A stretch of 64,000 nucleotides of DNA from JAEVLT01 sp964484065 (GCA_964484065.1 CAZAEW010000002.1:260690-324689), one strand, 5' to 3'; positions 52,371 to 60,679 are shown, counted from the stretch's first letter. Notes: generated by a model from the sequence alone, not told the origin. Program-made: numbers and translations.

Positions 52371-52386
52371 TGTGATTTAGGTCACT
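52371..52386 (+). promoter_or_regulatory. Crp/Fnr-type binding site upstream of hcp
   Basis: TGTGA-TTTAGG-TCACT matches the TGTGA-N6-TCACA consensus at nine of ten half-site positions. Its centre (52378/52379) is 33 bases from TATGCT (52408-52413), the spacing expected for a class II site near -41.5. Confidence 0.65.
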
Positions 52387-52447
52387 AAATTCACGTGATG
52401 AACTTAGTATGCTGAATAAGGAAATTAAATGAAAGCGGGGAAAATCA

Positions 52448-53734
52448 ATGTTCTGTTATCAATGTGAACAAACACCAACTGGTGGTTGCAAAGTAGTGGG
52501 TGTTTGCGGTAAAGACGAAACCATTGCAAGTTTACAGGATACGATTATTTTTGGATTAAAAGGAATTGCGGCTTACAGAACTCATGCCAATCAGCTGGGA
52601 TATACAGATCCATTTGTAGATGCGACAACACATGAAGCACTTTATATGACATTAACCAATTCCAATTTTAATGTTCAAGAGCACATTGAAATGGCGATGA
52701 AAGTGGGACAGTCAGCTGTTCGTGTAATGGAAATGCTTGATGAAGCACATACAAAACGACTTGGTATTCCACAGCCAATTCGTGTCAGCCAAAATAAAAT
52801 TGAAGGCAAATGTATTGTTGTAACTGGCCACAACCTATTTGCTTTAGAAGAATTGTTAAAGCAGACAGAAGGTAAAGGAATTAATATTTATACACACTCC
52901 GAGATGCTTCCTGCACATGGCTATCCTGCATTGAAAAAATATGCTCATCTCAAAGGGAATATCGGAAAAGCCTGGTATGATCAGCGCCGATTATTTGAAA
53001 AATTCCCTGGAGCGATCCTGGCAACAACAAACTGTGTAATGCCAATCAAAGGTACGTATGCTGACCGCATGTTCAGCTATGAAGTAGCCGGTTTAGAAAA
53101 TGTCCAAAAAATCACAAATGATGATTTCACTCCATTAATTGATAGAGCTTTGGAATTGCCTGAGGCAAATATTGAGTCTGATGAAACGCTATTAACAGGC
53201 TTCCATCACGAAACGGTTCTTGGTCTTGCTCCTGAAGTTATTGCAGCTGTAAAAGAAGGGAAAATAAAAAGATTTTTCGTAATCGCTGGCTGTGACGCAC
53301 CTGGTACAGGCGGAGAATATTACCGTGAACTAGCAACATCTCTGCCTCCTGAAACCGTTATTTTAACAACTTCCTGTGGGAAATTCCGCTTTAACGATGT
53401 GGATTATGGTACTGTACCAGGTACAGACATTCCTCGTTATATCGATTTAGGGCAGTGTAACAATTCAGGTTCAACTGTTAAAATTGCAAAAGCACTTGCG
53501 GATGCGTTTGAGTGTGAAATTAACGAACTACCGGTTAGCATTGTATTATCATGGTTTGAGCAAAAAGCAGTGGCCATTCTTCTAGGTCTTTTCAGCTTAG
53601 GAATCAAGGATATCCGAATTGGGCCAAAAGCTCCTGAATTTATTTCAGAAGGTGTTTTAAATGTTCTTGTCGATACATTTAATTTAAAATTAATCGGCAC
53701 AGCACAAGAGGACATGAAAGAAATGCTTTCATAA
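52448..53734 (+). CDS. hcp: Hybrid cluster protein (hydroxylamine reductase), short form
   Basis: Reduces hydroxylamine or NO in nitrosative stress and anaerobic nitrogen metabolism. The N-terminal cluster cysteines are C3, C6, C14 and C20. The predicted hybrid-cluster ligands are all present: H128, E152, C196, C282, C310, C337 and E371. The protein has 428 residues, about 120 fewer than class I Hcp (about 550), and the missing part lies between C20 and H128, as in class III (short) Hcp proteins. ATG follows AAGCGGGG. A Crp/Fnr-type site lies upstream, and a Crp/Fnr gene is convergent. Confidence 0.93.
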   Translation: MFCYQCEQTPTGGCKVVGVCGKDETIASLQDTIIFGLKGIAAYRTHANQLGYTDPFVDATTHEALYMTLTNSNFNVQEHIEMAMKVGQSAVRVMEMLDEAHTKRLGIPQPIRVSQNKIEGKCIVVTGHNLFALEELLKQTEGKGINIYTHSEMLPAHGYPALKKYAHLKGNIGKAWYDQRRLFEKFPGAILATTNCVMPIKGTYADRMFSYEVAGLENVQKITNDDFTPLIDRALELPEANIESDETLLTGFHHETVLGLAPEVIAAVKEGKIKRFFVIAGCDAPGTGGEYYRELATSLPPETVILTTSCGKFRFNDVDYGTVPGTDIPRYIDLGQCNNSGSTVKIAKALADAFECEINELPVSIVLSWFEQKAVAILLGLFSLGIKDIRIGPKAPEFISEGVLNVLVDTFNLKLIGTAQEDMKEMLS

Positions 53735-53746
53735 TAATCAAAGTAT

Positions 53747-53778
53747 AAAAACCGCATCTTCCAATAGATGCGGTTTTT
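53747..53778. terminator. Bidirectional terminator between hcp and the Crp/Fnr gene
   Basis: AAAAACCGCATCT pairs perfectly with AGATGCGGTTTTT around TCCAAT, giving T tails on both strands. Confidence 0.93.
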
Positions 53779-53788
53779 AAAATGAATT

Positions 53789-54481
53789 TTAGATGATTTC
53801 ATCCAATAGTTTTTCTGGGTCAAAGATCATATTTCCGGAATCGTCTTCTTCAATTAATTTATCCTTTTTCATCTTTGTAAGCGTACGGCTTATCGTTTCC
53901 CTCGTGGTACCGATCATATTTGCCAAATCGCGATTGGTAAATTCCCCCTTTAGGAAAAAGGTGCCATTATTAAGGGCTTTGCCGTGCTTGTTGGCAAGAC
54001 GGATCAGCAATTTGATGATTTGCTCATACGTATTGTTTAATATTTGCTCCTCCAGCCGATTTTGTAAATCAATAATTTTTTCCCCGAGAACCCGAAATAC
54101 TTTCATGCTCAGCTCAGGATTATCAATCAAAACCCCTTCAAATTTGGAAATGGGGATCGCGATTAAGGTTGAAGACTCCAGAACTTCGGCATTGGCAGGA
54201 TAATCCCCTTTTCGGAAAAAGCCTACATGCGGGAACATCTCACCTTTTTTCATCATATTAACGATTTGCTCTTTTCCGTTAATATCACTCTTGTATATTT
54301 TTATTTTTCCATCAAAAATAAAATAAACATTTTCGAGCGCATCTCCCTGCAAAAAAACATGACTATGTTTTTTCCAGACTCTCGTAATCGCAATTGCGGC
54401 GATTTTGCTTAATTCATCATCTGTTAATTCTCGAAAAAGGGTAAATTCGGACAGAACTTTTTTTATATCTTCTATCTTCAT
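53789..54481 (-). CDS. Crp/Fnr family transcriptional regulator without cysteines
   Basis: A 230-residue regulator with an N-terminal cyclic-nucleotide-binding-like barrel (about 15-125), a dimerisation helix (about 126-150) and a C-terminal winged helix. The recognition helix reads TTRETISRTL; R194, E195 and R199 correspond to R180, E181 and R185 of E. coli CRP, predicting TGTGA half-sites. It contains no cysteine, so it cannot carry an Fnr-type iron-sulfur cluster. ATG 54481 follows GAGGTGAT; the frame extends upstream without support. It converges on hcp, its probable target. Confidence 0.88.
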   Translation of the reverse strand: MKIEDIKKVLSEFTLFRELTDDELSKIAAIAITRVWKKHSHVFLQGDALENVYFIFDGKIKIYKSDINGKEQIVNMMKKGEMFPHVGFFRKGDYPANAEVLESSTLIAIPISKFEGVLIDNPELSMKVFRVLGEKIIDLQNRLEEQILNNTYEQIIKLLIRLANKHGKALNNGTFFLKGEFTNRDLANMIGTTRETISRTLTKMKKDKLIEEDDSGNMIFDPEKLLDEII

Positions 54482-54624
54482 AAAATCACCTCGGTTGATA
54501 GTTAATAAGCCTGTTCCTATTTTAACAAACAATCCACTCAGAAATGAATGCAAAAATAAATTGTTGGAAGATTAACCCGTTCAAATTCGTATTCAATTCG
54601 AAAAAAAGCGGATTGGTACTTTTT

Positions 54625-54653
54625 TTGCGAACGCTTATTCGCTAAAATAATAG
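54625..54653 (+). promoter_or_regulatory. Candidate mrfAB promoter with a LexA-like box
   Basis: TTGCGA (54625-54630), 17 bases, TAATAG (54648-54653). A LexA/DinR-like box CGAAC-GCTT-ATTCG (54628-54641) overlaps the -35 and spacer; read on the other strand it is CGAAT-AAGC-GTTCG, one mismatch from CGAAC-RNRY-GTTYG. Confidence 0.5.
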
Positions 54654-54670
54654 TATTGGGGTGAGCGAAA

Positions 54671-56962
54671 ATGATAAGAAAAAAAAGTTTGACCGATATA
54701 TTGGAAGAATTGAAAATAAATGAACAATATAAAGAGAACATTGTCAGCTGGCGTACCCTTGATGAAATGCCTCCGAAAACAACCCCTTTCCCGGAAGATC
54801 TGCATCCTTTTATAAAGGCTGCGCTCAATCAAAAAGGGATCTGCGAGTTGTACACACATCAAAAGGAAGCCTACGAAACGGTTATGCAGGGAAACAGCAT
54901 CGTTGCGGTAACGCCGACAGCTTCCGGAAAAACGCTTTGCTATAATTTGCCTGTTATCCAAAAAATCCTGCAAAATCCAGAGGCAAGGGCACTTTATATC
55001 TTTCCGACCAAAGCTTTAGCGCAGGATCAAAAAAGTGAAATCAATGAAATTATCCAGAGTGCCGGGATGAATATCAATAGCTACACATATGATGGGGATA
55101 CGCCAGCAAATATCCGCCAGAAGGTTCGCAAAGCAGGTCATGTTGTCATCACAAATCCGGATATGCTTCATTCAGCCATTCTGCCGCATCACACGAAATG
55201 GGTCTCGTTATTCGAGAATTTGCATTTTGTTGTCATTGATGAGCTCCATACGTACAGGGGCGTATTCGGGAGCCATGTCGCTAATGTGATCAGACGGTTA
55301 AAAAGGATTTGCCATTATTATGGGAGCCGTCCTGTTTTTATTTGTACATCGGCGACAATTGCGAATCCGCTGGAGCACGCTCAAAACTTAACAGAGGAAC
55401 GAATGCTTTTGATTGATAATAACGGCGCCCCGAGCGGCAGAAAGCATTTTCTCTTTTATAATCCGCCTGTCGTCAATAAACCGCTGAATATTCGCAGGAG
55501 TGCCACGCTGGAAGTTCGCAATCTGGCAGGAGAACTGCTGAAAAATAAAATTCAAACCATTGTGTTCGCCAGAAGCAGAGTCAGAGTGGAAATTATCTTA
55601 ACGTACCTTCAGGAATTAGTAAAACATGAACTCGGACCAAAAACGATTCGGGGATATCGGGGTGGATACTTACCGACGGAGAGAAGGGAAATTGAAAAAG
55701 GGCTTCGCTCCGGAGAAATTTATGGCGTCGTTAGTACAAATGCCCTTGAACTCGGCGTTGACATCGGCCAGCTTCAGGTTTGCATAATGACCGGATATCC
55801 TGGTACCATTTCAAGTTCTTGGCAGCAGGCGGGAAGAGCGGGCAGACGTCATGGGGAAGCATTGGTTATCATGGTGGCCAGCTCAAATCCGCTTGATCAG
55901 TATGTCATACAAAATCCTGATTACTTTTTTAATAAAAGCCCGGAGACAGCCAGAATCAATCCAGATAATCTGATTATTTTGATTGATCATATGAAATGTG
56001 CAGCATTTGAGCTTCCCTTCAAAAACGGAGAGCAATTTGGAAATGTCGGAACAGAAGAACTGTTGGAATATTTAGCTGAGGAACGGATTCTATACCGAAA
56101 CGGTGATAAGTGGTATTGGATGAATGACTCTTTTCCTGCTCATAATATCAGCCTCCGTTCTGCGTCCCAGGAAAATGTGGTCATAATTGATCAAACGAAT
56201 GCCGCAAATGTGAAAGTGATCGGCGAGATGGATCGTTTCTCGGCGATGACGCTGCTCCATGAGGAGGCAATCTACTTGCATCAGGGCCGTCAATTTCAAG
56301 TGGAAAAGCTTGACTGGGATGAAAAGAAAGCGTTCGTCCGTGAAGTTGCTGTTGAATATTACACGGATGCCAATCTGGCTGTTCAATTAAAGGTATTGGA
56401 AGTGGACAAGCTTCTGGAATCCATGAAAGCAGAGAAAGGTTACGGAGATGTCAGTGTCCGCGCAATGGCGACCATTTTTAAAAAAATAAAATTCGAAACT
56501 CATGAAAATATCGGTTCCGGACCGATTCATCTCCCGGAGGAGGAGCTTCATACAAATGCAGCGTGGATTTCATTAAAAGATTCATTGGCAGAATTAGGCC
56601 ACGAAAGGCTTGAGCAGGGGCTTGTCGGAGCAGCACATGCATTAAACCATATTGCACCATTATTTGTCATGGCTGATCCCCAGGATATTCATGTTATTCC
56701 TCAAGTAAAAGCAGACCATAATGAAAAACCAACCATCTTTTTTTATGACCGCTATCCTGGAGGTATTGGCTTAAGTGAAATGATTTACGGTGAAATGGAA
56801 GCGGTATTGATCGAAGCAAAAAAAATGCTGGAAAGGTGCCAATGTGAAGAAGGCTGCCCGTCGTGTATCGGGGCCGAAACGATCGGAGAACATGCAAAGA
56901 AGGATGCGCTGCGGATCATTATGTCCTTTTTGCAAAGGGCTAAAGACGGAGGAAGTGGTTGA
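54671..56962 (+). CDS. mrfA: Mitomycin repair factor A, DEAD/H-type helicase (YprA)
   Basis: Superfamily 2 3'-5' helicase that with MrfB repairs mitomycin C lesions in B. subtilis. The 763 residues have a Q/Walker A region TPTASGKTLCYNLP (about 80), Walker B-like VIDELHTYRGVFGSH, SATI, and QQAGRAGRR as motif VI. The C-terminal DUF1998 zinc-type module has four cysteines in CQCEEGCPSCIGAET. ATG follows GGGGTGAGCG. mrfB overlaps its end. Divergent from the Crp/Fnr gene. Confidence 0.96.
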   Translation: MIRKKSLTDILEELKINEQYKENIVSWRTLDEMPPKTTPFPEDLHPFIKAALNQKGICELYTHQKEAYETVMQGNSIVAVTPTASGKTLCYNLPVIQKILQNPEARALYIFPTKALAQDQKSEINEIIQSAGMNINSYTYDGDTPANIRQKVRKAGHVVITNPDMLHSAILPHHTKWVSLFENLHFVVIDELHTYRGVFGSHVANVIRRLKRICHYYGSRPVFICTSATIANPLEHAQNLTEERMLLIDNNGAPSGRKHFLFYNPPVVNKPLNIRRSATLEVRNLAGELLKNKIQTIVFARSRVRVEIILTYLQELVKHELGPKTIRGYRGGYLPTERREIEKGLRSGEIYGVVSTNALELGVDIGQLQVCIMTGYPGTISSSWQQAGRAGRRHGEALVIMVASSNPLDQYVIQNPDYFFNKSPETARINPDNLIILIDHMKCAAFELPFKNGEQFGNVGTEELLEYLAEERILYRNGDKWYWMNDSFPAHNISLRSASQENVVIIDQTNAANVKVIGEMDRFSAMTLLHEEAIYLHQGRQFQVEKLDWDEKKAFVREVAVEYYTDANLAVQLKVLEVDKLLESMKAEKGYGDVSVRAMATIFKKIKFETHENIGSGPIHLPEEELHTNAAWISLKDSLAELGHERLEQGLVGAAHALNHIAPLFVMADPQDIHVIPQVKADHNEKPTIFFYDRYPGGIGLSEMIYGEMEAVLIEAKKMLERCQCEEGCPSCIGAETIGEHAKKDALRIIMSFLQRAKDGGSG

Positions 56963-58215
56963 TGATGCTGAAGAATAAGTTATCTCGTTTGAAGCCGCAT
57001 TTATCCTCGCCGGTTCAGGAAAGGAGGAATCCGGCTCCGGAAACGAAATTTGGGGAGCTTCCATTTCAAGAACGCTGGAAAAGGGAAAACGTCCATCCAT
57101 ACTTTTTAGATCAGCAATATTGTTTTATTAGAGAAACCGTTTATCCGTTATCTCATAAACACGGAATTTACCAATTAAATGAATTTATAAATGCGGTTGA
57201 TCTATGGAATGACAATTCTGTTCAGCACCCTTTATCTGCCGCAGGCCATAATCCTGAGGAGTTATTTTTCTTTGATACTGAAACGACAGGTCTGGGGGGA
57301 GGCGTTGGGAATACCATCTTTTTACTTGGATATGCGAGCATTAAAGAAGATCATCTTGTATTAAGACAGCACTTTCTGCCTAATCCCGGAGGCGAAGTAG
57401 CATTATATTATAGTTTTTTAGAAAATGTAAATTATAAAACACTTGTGACATATAACGGAAAATCTTTCGATTGGCCCCAGGTGAAAACAAGGCATACTCT
57501 TGTGCGGGACCATGTCCCAAAACTGCCTCAGTTCGGACACTTTGATTTGTATCATGCAGCCAGAAGGCTGTGGAAGCATAAGCTGGAAAGGTTAAAATTA
57601 ACTGTCGTTGAAGAAGAGATTCTAGGCTTTCAAAGAAAGGATGATATTCCGGGGTATTTGGCGCCGATGATTTATTTTGACTTTGTTGAGAGTGGGCAGC
57701 CGGATGGAATGCTGGGTATTTTAAAACATAATGAAAATGATATCTTATCCTTAATCACTTTGTATACCCATCTTACGTACCAATTGAACGGGAAAAGCGG
57801 TGCAAGAACAAGGCTTGAATCCTACGAAGTTGGACGATGGTATGCCGCTTTAGGGGAGCAAAATCGGGCCGAAAAACTATTTACATCTCTTGTAAATGGG
57901 ACAGATGCCGCATCTGAGCATGCCAGGCTGTCACTTGGATATCAATATAAAAAGGCAAAACAATGGGACTTGGCTTTATGTTTTTTTCAAGAGGTTGCGG
58001 ATAACGGAAGCCTTGATCGGGCAATTGAAGCTTGTATCGAAACGGCAAAACTATTAGAACATAAACAAAAAAATATTGATCTTGCAATCCATTACTGTGA
58101 AAAAGCTTTAAAAGCGGTGAAACACACGGATATGAAACGGAGTCCGGCTTTTTTTCAGGAGTTAGAGAAAAGGCATACCCGTCTTTTATGTAAAAACCAT
58201 TCATTTCCCGGGTAA
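56962..58215 (+). CDS. mrfB: Mitomycin repair factor B, DEDD exonuclease (YprB)
   Basis: Partner of MrfA. The ribonuclease H-like exonuclease domain (about 95-270) has FFDTETTGLGGGVGNT as Exo I, TYNGKSFDWPQV as Exo II and a conserved HNENDILSL as Exo III. The C-terminal third contains TPR-like repeats (EKLFTSLVNG, WDLALCFFQEVADNG, AIHYCEKALKAVK). ATG 56962 overlaps the mrfA stop, with GGAGG nine bases upstream; it gives 417 residues. TTG 56959 and ATG 56965 are alternatives. Confidence 0.95.
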   Translation: MMLKNKLSRLKPHLSSPVQERRNPAPETKFGELPFQERWKRENVHPYFLDQQYCFIRETVYPLSHKHGIYQLNEFINAVDLWNDNSVQHPLSAAGHNPEELFFFDTETTGLGGGVGNTIFLLGYASIKEDHLVLRQHFLPNPGGEVALYYSFLENVNYKTLVTYNGKSFDWPQVKTRHTLVRDHVPKLPQFGHFDLYHAARRLWKHKLERLKLTVVEEEILGFQRKDDIPGYLAPMIYFDFVESGQPDGMLGILKHNENDILSLITLYTHLTYQLNGKSGARTRLESYEVGRWYAALGEQNRAEKLFTSLVNGTDAASEHARLSLGYQYKKAKQWDLALCFFQEVADNGSLDRAIEACIETAKLLEHKQKNIDLAIHYCEKALKAVKHTDMKRSPAFFQELEKRHTRLLCKNHSFPG

Positions 58216-58388
58216 GCGCAAAGTTCTCCATTTTTTATCATTGCGACAAAATTCGATTTTTTGTAACAATTTCCTTAGGAAAGGGCCTTTTTTTGACAAT
58301 TTAAAGATTGTTAAATTCGATTGGCAGGAGTAGAATTATTACTTGTGTTGATTAATTTTACACTTTAAATTTTTATGGAGCTGGTAAG

Positions 58389-58484
58389 ATGTATAAAGCA
58401 ATTTTCTTTTTATTTTTTGTTGTTATTTGTTTAACAGCGGTCATGTTCACAAGTCTAAAAGATAGCTTTTATGCGATTCTATAA
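58389..58484 (+). CDS. Putative 31-residue single-pass membrane peptide
   Basis: The frame encodes MYKAIFFLFFVVICLTAVMF followed by the polar tail TSLKDSFYAIL. The hydrophobic stretch (about residues 4-20) would span the membrane once. GGAGCTGG lies five bases before the ATG, a plausible ribosome binding site. A TTGACA occurs about 90 bases upstream without a good -10 partner. The stop lies just before the GC-rich repeat. I do not recognise a family. It could be chance, but the signals agree. Confidence 0.5.
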   Translation: MYKAIFFLFFVVICLTAVMFTSLKDSFYAIL

Positions 58485-58690
58485 AGAAAACTCGCCGATT
58501 GGCAAGCCCTTCAGGGAAGACAGAGGCGTAGTTCACCGAAAAGCACAGCTTTTCGGCTGCGATGCTTATTCTCACGCATCGTTCCTTAGTGCACTTTCCA
58601 GGCTCGTAGACGCCACATCCTTTGGCACTCGCCTGACGAGGACTTCCTGTCCGTCGTGCGTATCCAGAATTTATGAATATAAATTCTGAA
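58485..58690. repeat. GC-rich, hairpin-rich intergenic element (probable dispersed repeat)
   Basis: About 200 bases clearly richer in GC than the flanks. It contains CCGAAAAGC-ACA-GCTTTTCGG (58537-58557), CGATGC/GCATCG arms (58560-58581), GGCGT/ACGCC long-range arms, and ends with CAGAATTTAT-GAA-TATAAATTCTG (about 58667-58690). The opening AAAACTCGCCGATTGGC and the ACAGAGGCGTAGTTC segment resemble noncoding repeats I recall from other Bacillaceae. A 72-codon frame running through it has no ribosome binding site. No transposase. Confidence 0.6.
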
Positions 58691-58736
58691 TAGCTAAAAA
58701 ATAGGTATTTTCATTAGTACAAGATTACTCCTTTCG

Positions 58737-58765
58737 ACATAGGCTGTTAATGTAAACATAAATAT
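58737..58765 (+). promoter_or_regulatory. Possible sigma-K promoter of cotD
   Basis: ACA within GACA (58737-58740), 17 bases, then CATAAATA (58758-58765), near the sigma-K pattern of AC at -35 and CATAnnnTA at -10. The match is imperfect; sigma-K control is expected for cotD. Confidence 0.35.
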
Positions 58766-58783
58766 TCGAAAGGGGAGCTATAA

Positions 58784-59050
58784 ATGTATCTTGGAACGAA
58801 TATTACACCGCCGATTATTCATCCGACACAGCAATTTGTGAATCATACTTTCTCTACAACGGTGGTGCCGCACATTCACCCAACGCATACTACAACAATC
58901 AATCATCACATGTACCAACATAAACACTACTGTACGAATACTGCTTCGTGCTGTAATGAAGCGTGCAATCAGCACCTAAACTGCTGCGGACCTGGTATGA
59001 TGCCGGGACCAATGGGCCCGGGGTTTGGCGCAGGACCATATTGGGGATAA
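58784..59050 (+). CDS. cotD: Spore inner coat protein CotD family
   Basis: An 88-residue coat protein rich in His, Thr, Cys and Asn. The family core is PIIHPTQQFVNHTFSTTVVPHIHPTHTTTINHH, which parallels B. subtilis CotD. A cysteine-rich stretch (YCTNTASCCNEACNQHLNCC) and a Pro/Gly/Met tail follow, suited to cross-linking in the coat. ATG follows AAGGGGAGC. It lies between mrfB and ypsA as in B. subtilis. Confidence 0.92.
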   Translation: MYLGTNITPPIIHPTQQFVNHTFSTTVVPHIHPTHTTTINHHMYQHKHYCTNTASCCNEACNQHLNCCGPGMMPGPMGPGFGAGPYWG

Positions 59051-59059
59051 TGAACTCTT

Positions 59060-59086
59060 ACAAGGGCGTACAGCCCTTGTTTTTTC
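59060..59086 (+). terminator. Terminator after cotD
   Basis: ACAAGGGC pairs with GCCCTTGT around GTACA, followed by six T residues. Confidence 0.92.
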
Positions 59087-59177
59087 TATTAATTAGTATA
59101 TAATATGCTCTTTAGGTTAAAATGTTTGTCCTATTTTTTTGAAATATATATATATTTATATTGAGGGGTATATCTTG

Positions 59178-59735
59178 TTGAAAGTACTGGCAGTTTCAGG
59201 ATATAAAACGTTTGAATTGGGTATTTTTCAAAAAGACCATCCGGGCGCAGCGTATATTAAAAGAGCAATAAAAAAAGAATTGATCCGATTTATTGGGGAA
59301 GGTTTGGAATGGGTGCTGATCAGCGGACAATTAGGCGTTGAATTATGGGCGGCAGAAGTTGTCTTTGATCTGCAAAGCGAATACCCAGAAATAAAGCTTG
59401 CTGTCATCACTCCTTTTTTAGAGCAAGAAAAAAATTGGAATGAAAAAAACAAAGAATGGTATGAATCAATCCTTGCTCAAGCTGATTTTATCGATTCCGT
59501 CACAAAAAAAGCGTATGAAAAGCCGTTGCAGTTTCGATTAAAGAACCAGTTTTTTATTGATAAAAGTGATGCAATGCTGCTGGTTTATGATCAGGAAAAA
59601 GAAGGGAGCCCAAAGTATTTTTATGATATGGCATTGCAGTACCAAAAGAAAAGAGATTATCCAATTTATTTCATTACGTTTTATGATTTGCAACTGACGG
59701 TTGAAGAAGAGGCAGATATCCACTCTGAGTATTAA
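59178..59735 (+). CDS. ypsA: YpsA family protein (SLOG-domain)
   Basis: A 185-residue Rossmann-like protein of the YpsA/SLOG group. Conserved stretches are GYKTFELGIF, LEWVLISGQLGVELWAAE and the NQFFIDKSDAMLLVYD segment; the group is thought to bind nucleotides or derived ligands. In B. subtilis YpsA has been linked to cell division together with its neighbour gpsB. TTG 59178 (MKVLAVSGYK) matches the family; GAGGGG is ten bases upstream. TTG 59175 is an alternative. Confidence 0.92.
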   Translation: MKVLAVSGYKTFELGIFQKDHPGAAYIKRAIKKELIRFIGEGLEWVLISGQLGVELWAAEVVFDLQSEYPEIKLAVITPFLEQEKNWNEKNKEWYESILAQADFIDSVTKKAYEKPLQFRLKNQFFIDKSDAMLLVYDQEKEGSPKYFYDMALQYQKKRDYPIYFITFYDLQLTVEEEADIHSEY

Positions 59736-59786
59736 GAACGAGGGAACATCTGCTAAAAAATTTCAATAAAGCTATTAAAAGAAAAA

Positions 59787-59818
59787 TTGACAAAAGCCGT
59801 TATTTTTGAAAAAATAAT
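59787..59818 (+). promoter_or_regulatory. Possible promoter of gpsB
   Basis: A perfect TTGACA (59787-59792) is followed after 20 bases by AATAAT (59813-59818), 33 bases before gpsB. The spacing is longer than optimal. Confidence 0.35.
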
Positions 59819-59851
59819 AGGTAATGATTGGCGAAACTTGAGGTGATTTAG

Positions 59852-60154
59852 ATGCTATCTGATAAAGTCAAATTAACAGCCAAAGATATTTTAGAAAAAG
59901 AGTTCAAAACCGGTGTCCGCGGATATAAGCAGGAAGATGTTGATAAATTTTTAGACCTAATTATTAAAGATTATGAAACGTTCCATCAAGAAATTGATGA
60001 ACTTCAGCAAGAAAACCTCCGTTTAAAAAAACAGCTGGAAGAAGCTGCGAAGAGGCAGCCTGTTTCTCAACCTGCGGGTACAACGAATTTTGATATTTTA
60101 AAACGTCTTTCTAACCTTGAAAAACACGTTTTTGGCAATAAACTTTACGATTGA
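59852..60154 (+). CDS. gpsB: Cell division protein GpsB
   Basis: DivIVA-like adaptor that moves PBP1 (PonA) between septum and side wall. The N-terminal DivIVA domain is present: KLTAKDILEKEFKTGVRGYKQEDVDKFLD, with the membrane/PBP-binding region, then a coiled coil (DELQQENLRLKKQLEEA) and a short C-terminal trimerisation helix ending SNLEKHVFG. It has 100 residues. ATG follows TTGAGGTGA. Its client ponA is also in this window. Confidence 0.97.
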   Translation: MLSDKVKLTAKDILEKEFKTGVRGYKQEDVDKFLDLIIKDYETFHQEIDELQQENLRLKKQLEEAAKRQPVSQPAGTTNFDILKRLSNLEKHVFGNKLYD

Positions 60155-60186
60155 CAATAACTGCTTGTTTTTCCTGGCATAAATGA

Positions 60187-60215
60187 TTGCTTAAATTTGC
60201 AAAGATACATATAAT
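60187..60215 (+). promoter_or_regulatory. Sigma-A promoter of rnpB
   Basis: TTGCTT (60187-60192), a 17-base spacer and a perfect TATAAT (60210-60215). Transcription would start near 60222, agreeing with the P1 helix of the RNA. Confidence 0.75.
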
Positions 60216-60224
60216 AAAATATGT

Positions 60225-60636
60225 CATTAATACGTTCGGGTAATCGCTGGAGCATTCGCATGAGAATGCTCCAGAGGAAAGTCCATGCTCGCACGAGCTG
60301 CGATGCTCGTAGTGTTCGTGCCTAGTGAATTCATAAGCTAGGGCAGTCTTGATAAGGCTGACGGCCGGGAAAATACCTAAGTCCGAATCCGGATATGGTA
60401 TGAATACCTATAAAAGTGCCACAGTGACGTAGCCTTTTCAGAAATGGAAAGGGTGGAACGAGGTAAACCCCGCGAGCGAGAAACCCAAATTATGGTAGGG
60501 GCGCTTTCTCTGAGGAATTGAACAAGGAGAAGGACAGCTTTTAAAGCTGTAGATAGATGATTACCACCAATGTACGAGACGAGAGTCGCTTGCAGTACAA
60601 TGGTACAGAACATGGCTTACAGGACGTTATTAATGC
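60225..60636 (+). ncRNA. rnpB: RNase P RNA, Bacillus type (class B)
   Basis: Catalytic RNA that trims 5' leaders of tRNA precursors. Universally conserved parts are readable: GAGGAAAGTCCATGCTCGCAC (CR I region), AGTGCCACAGTGACG, GGTAAACCCCGCGAGCGAGAAACCCAAAT (CR II/III region) and the 3' AGATAGATGATTACC and ACAGAACATGGCTTAC segments. The ends CATTAATACGTTC and GGACGTTATTAATG pair as P1. Ends are set by that helix and may differ by a few bases. The length of about 410 nt is that of B. subtilis rnpB. Confidence 0.97.
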
Positions 60637-60653
60637 TATTGATTAAAGTACAA

Positions 60654-60679
60654 GGCTCTCCTTGATGGAGAGCCTTTTT
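60654..60679 (+). terminator. Terminator after rnpB
   Basis: GGCTCTCC pairs with GGAGAGCC around TTGAT, then five T residues. Confidence 0.92.

Noticed and set aside
58471..58689. A 72-codon frame through the GC-rich element before cotD
   Set aside because: It has no ribosome binding site, unusual composition, and is better explained by the noncoding hairpin repeat.
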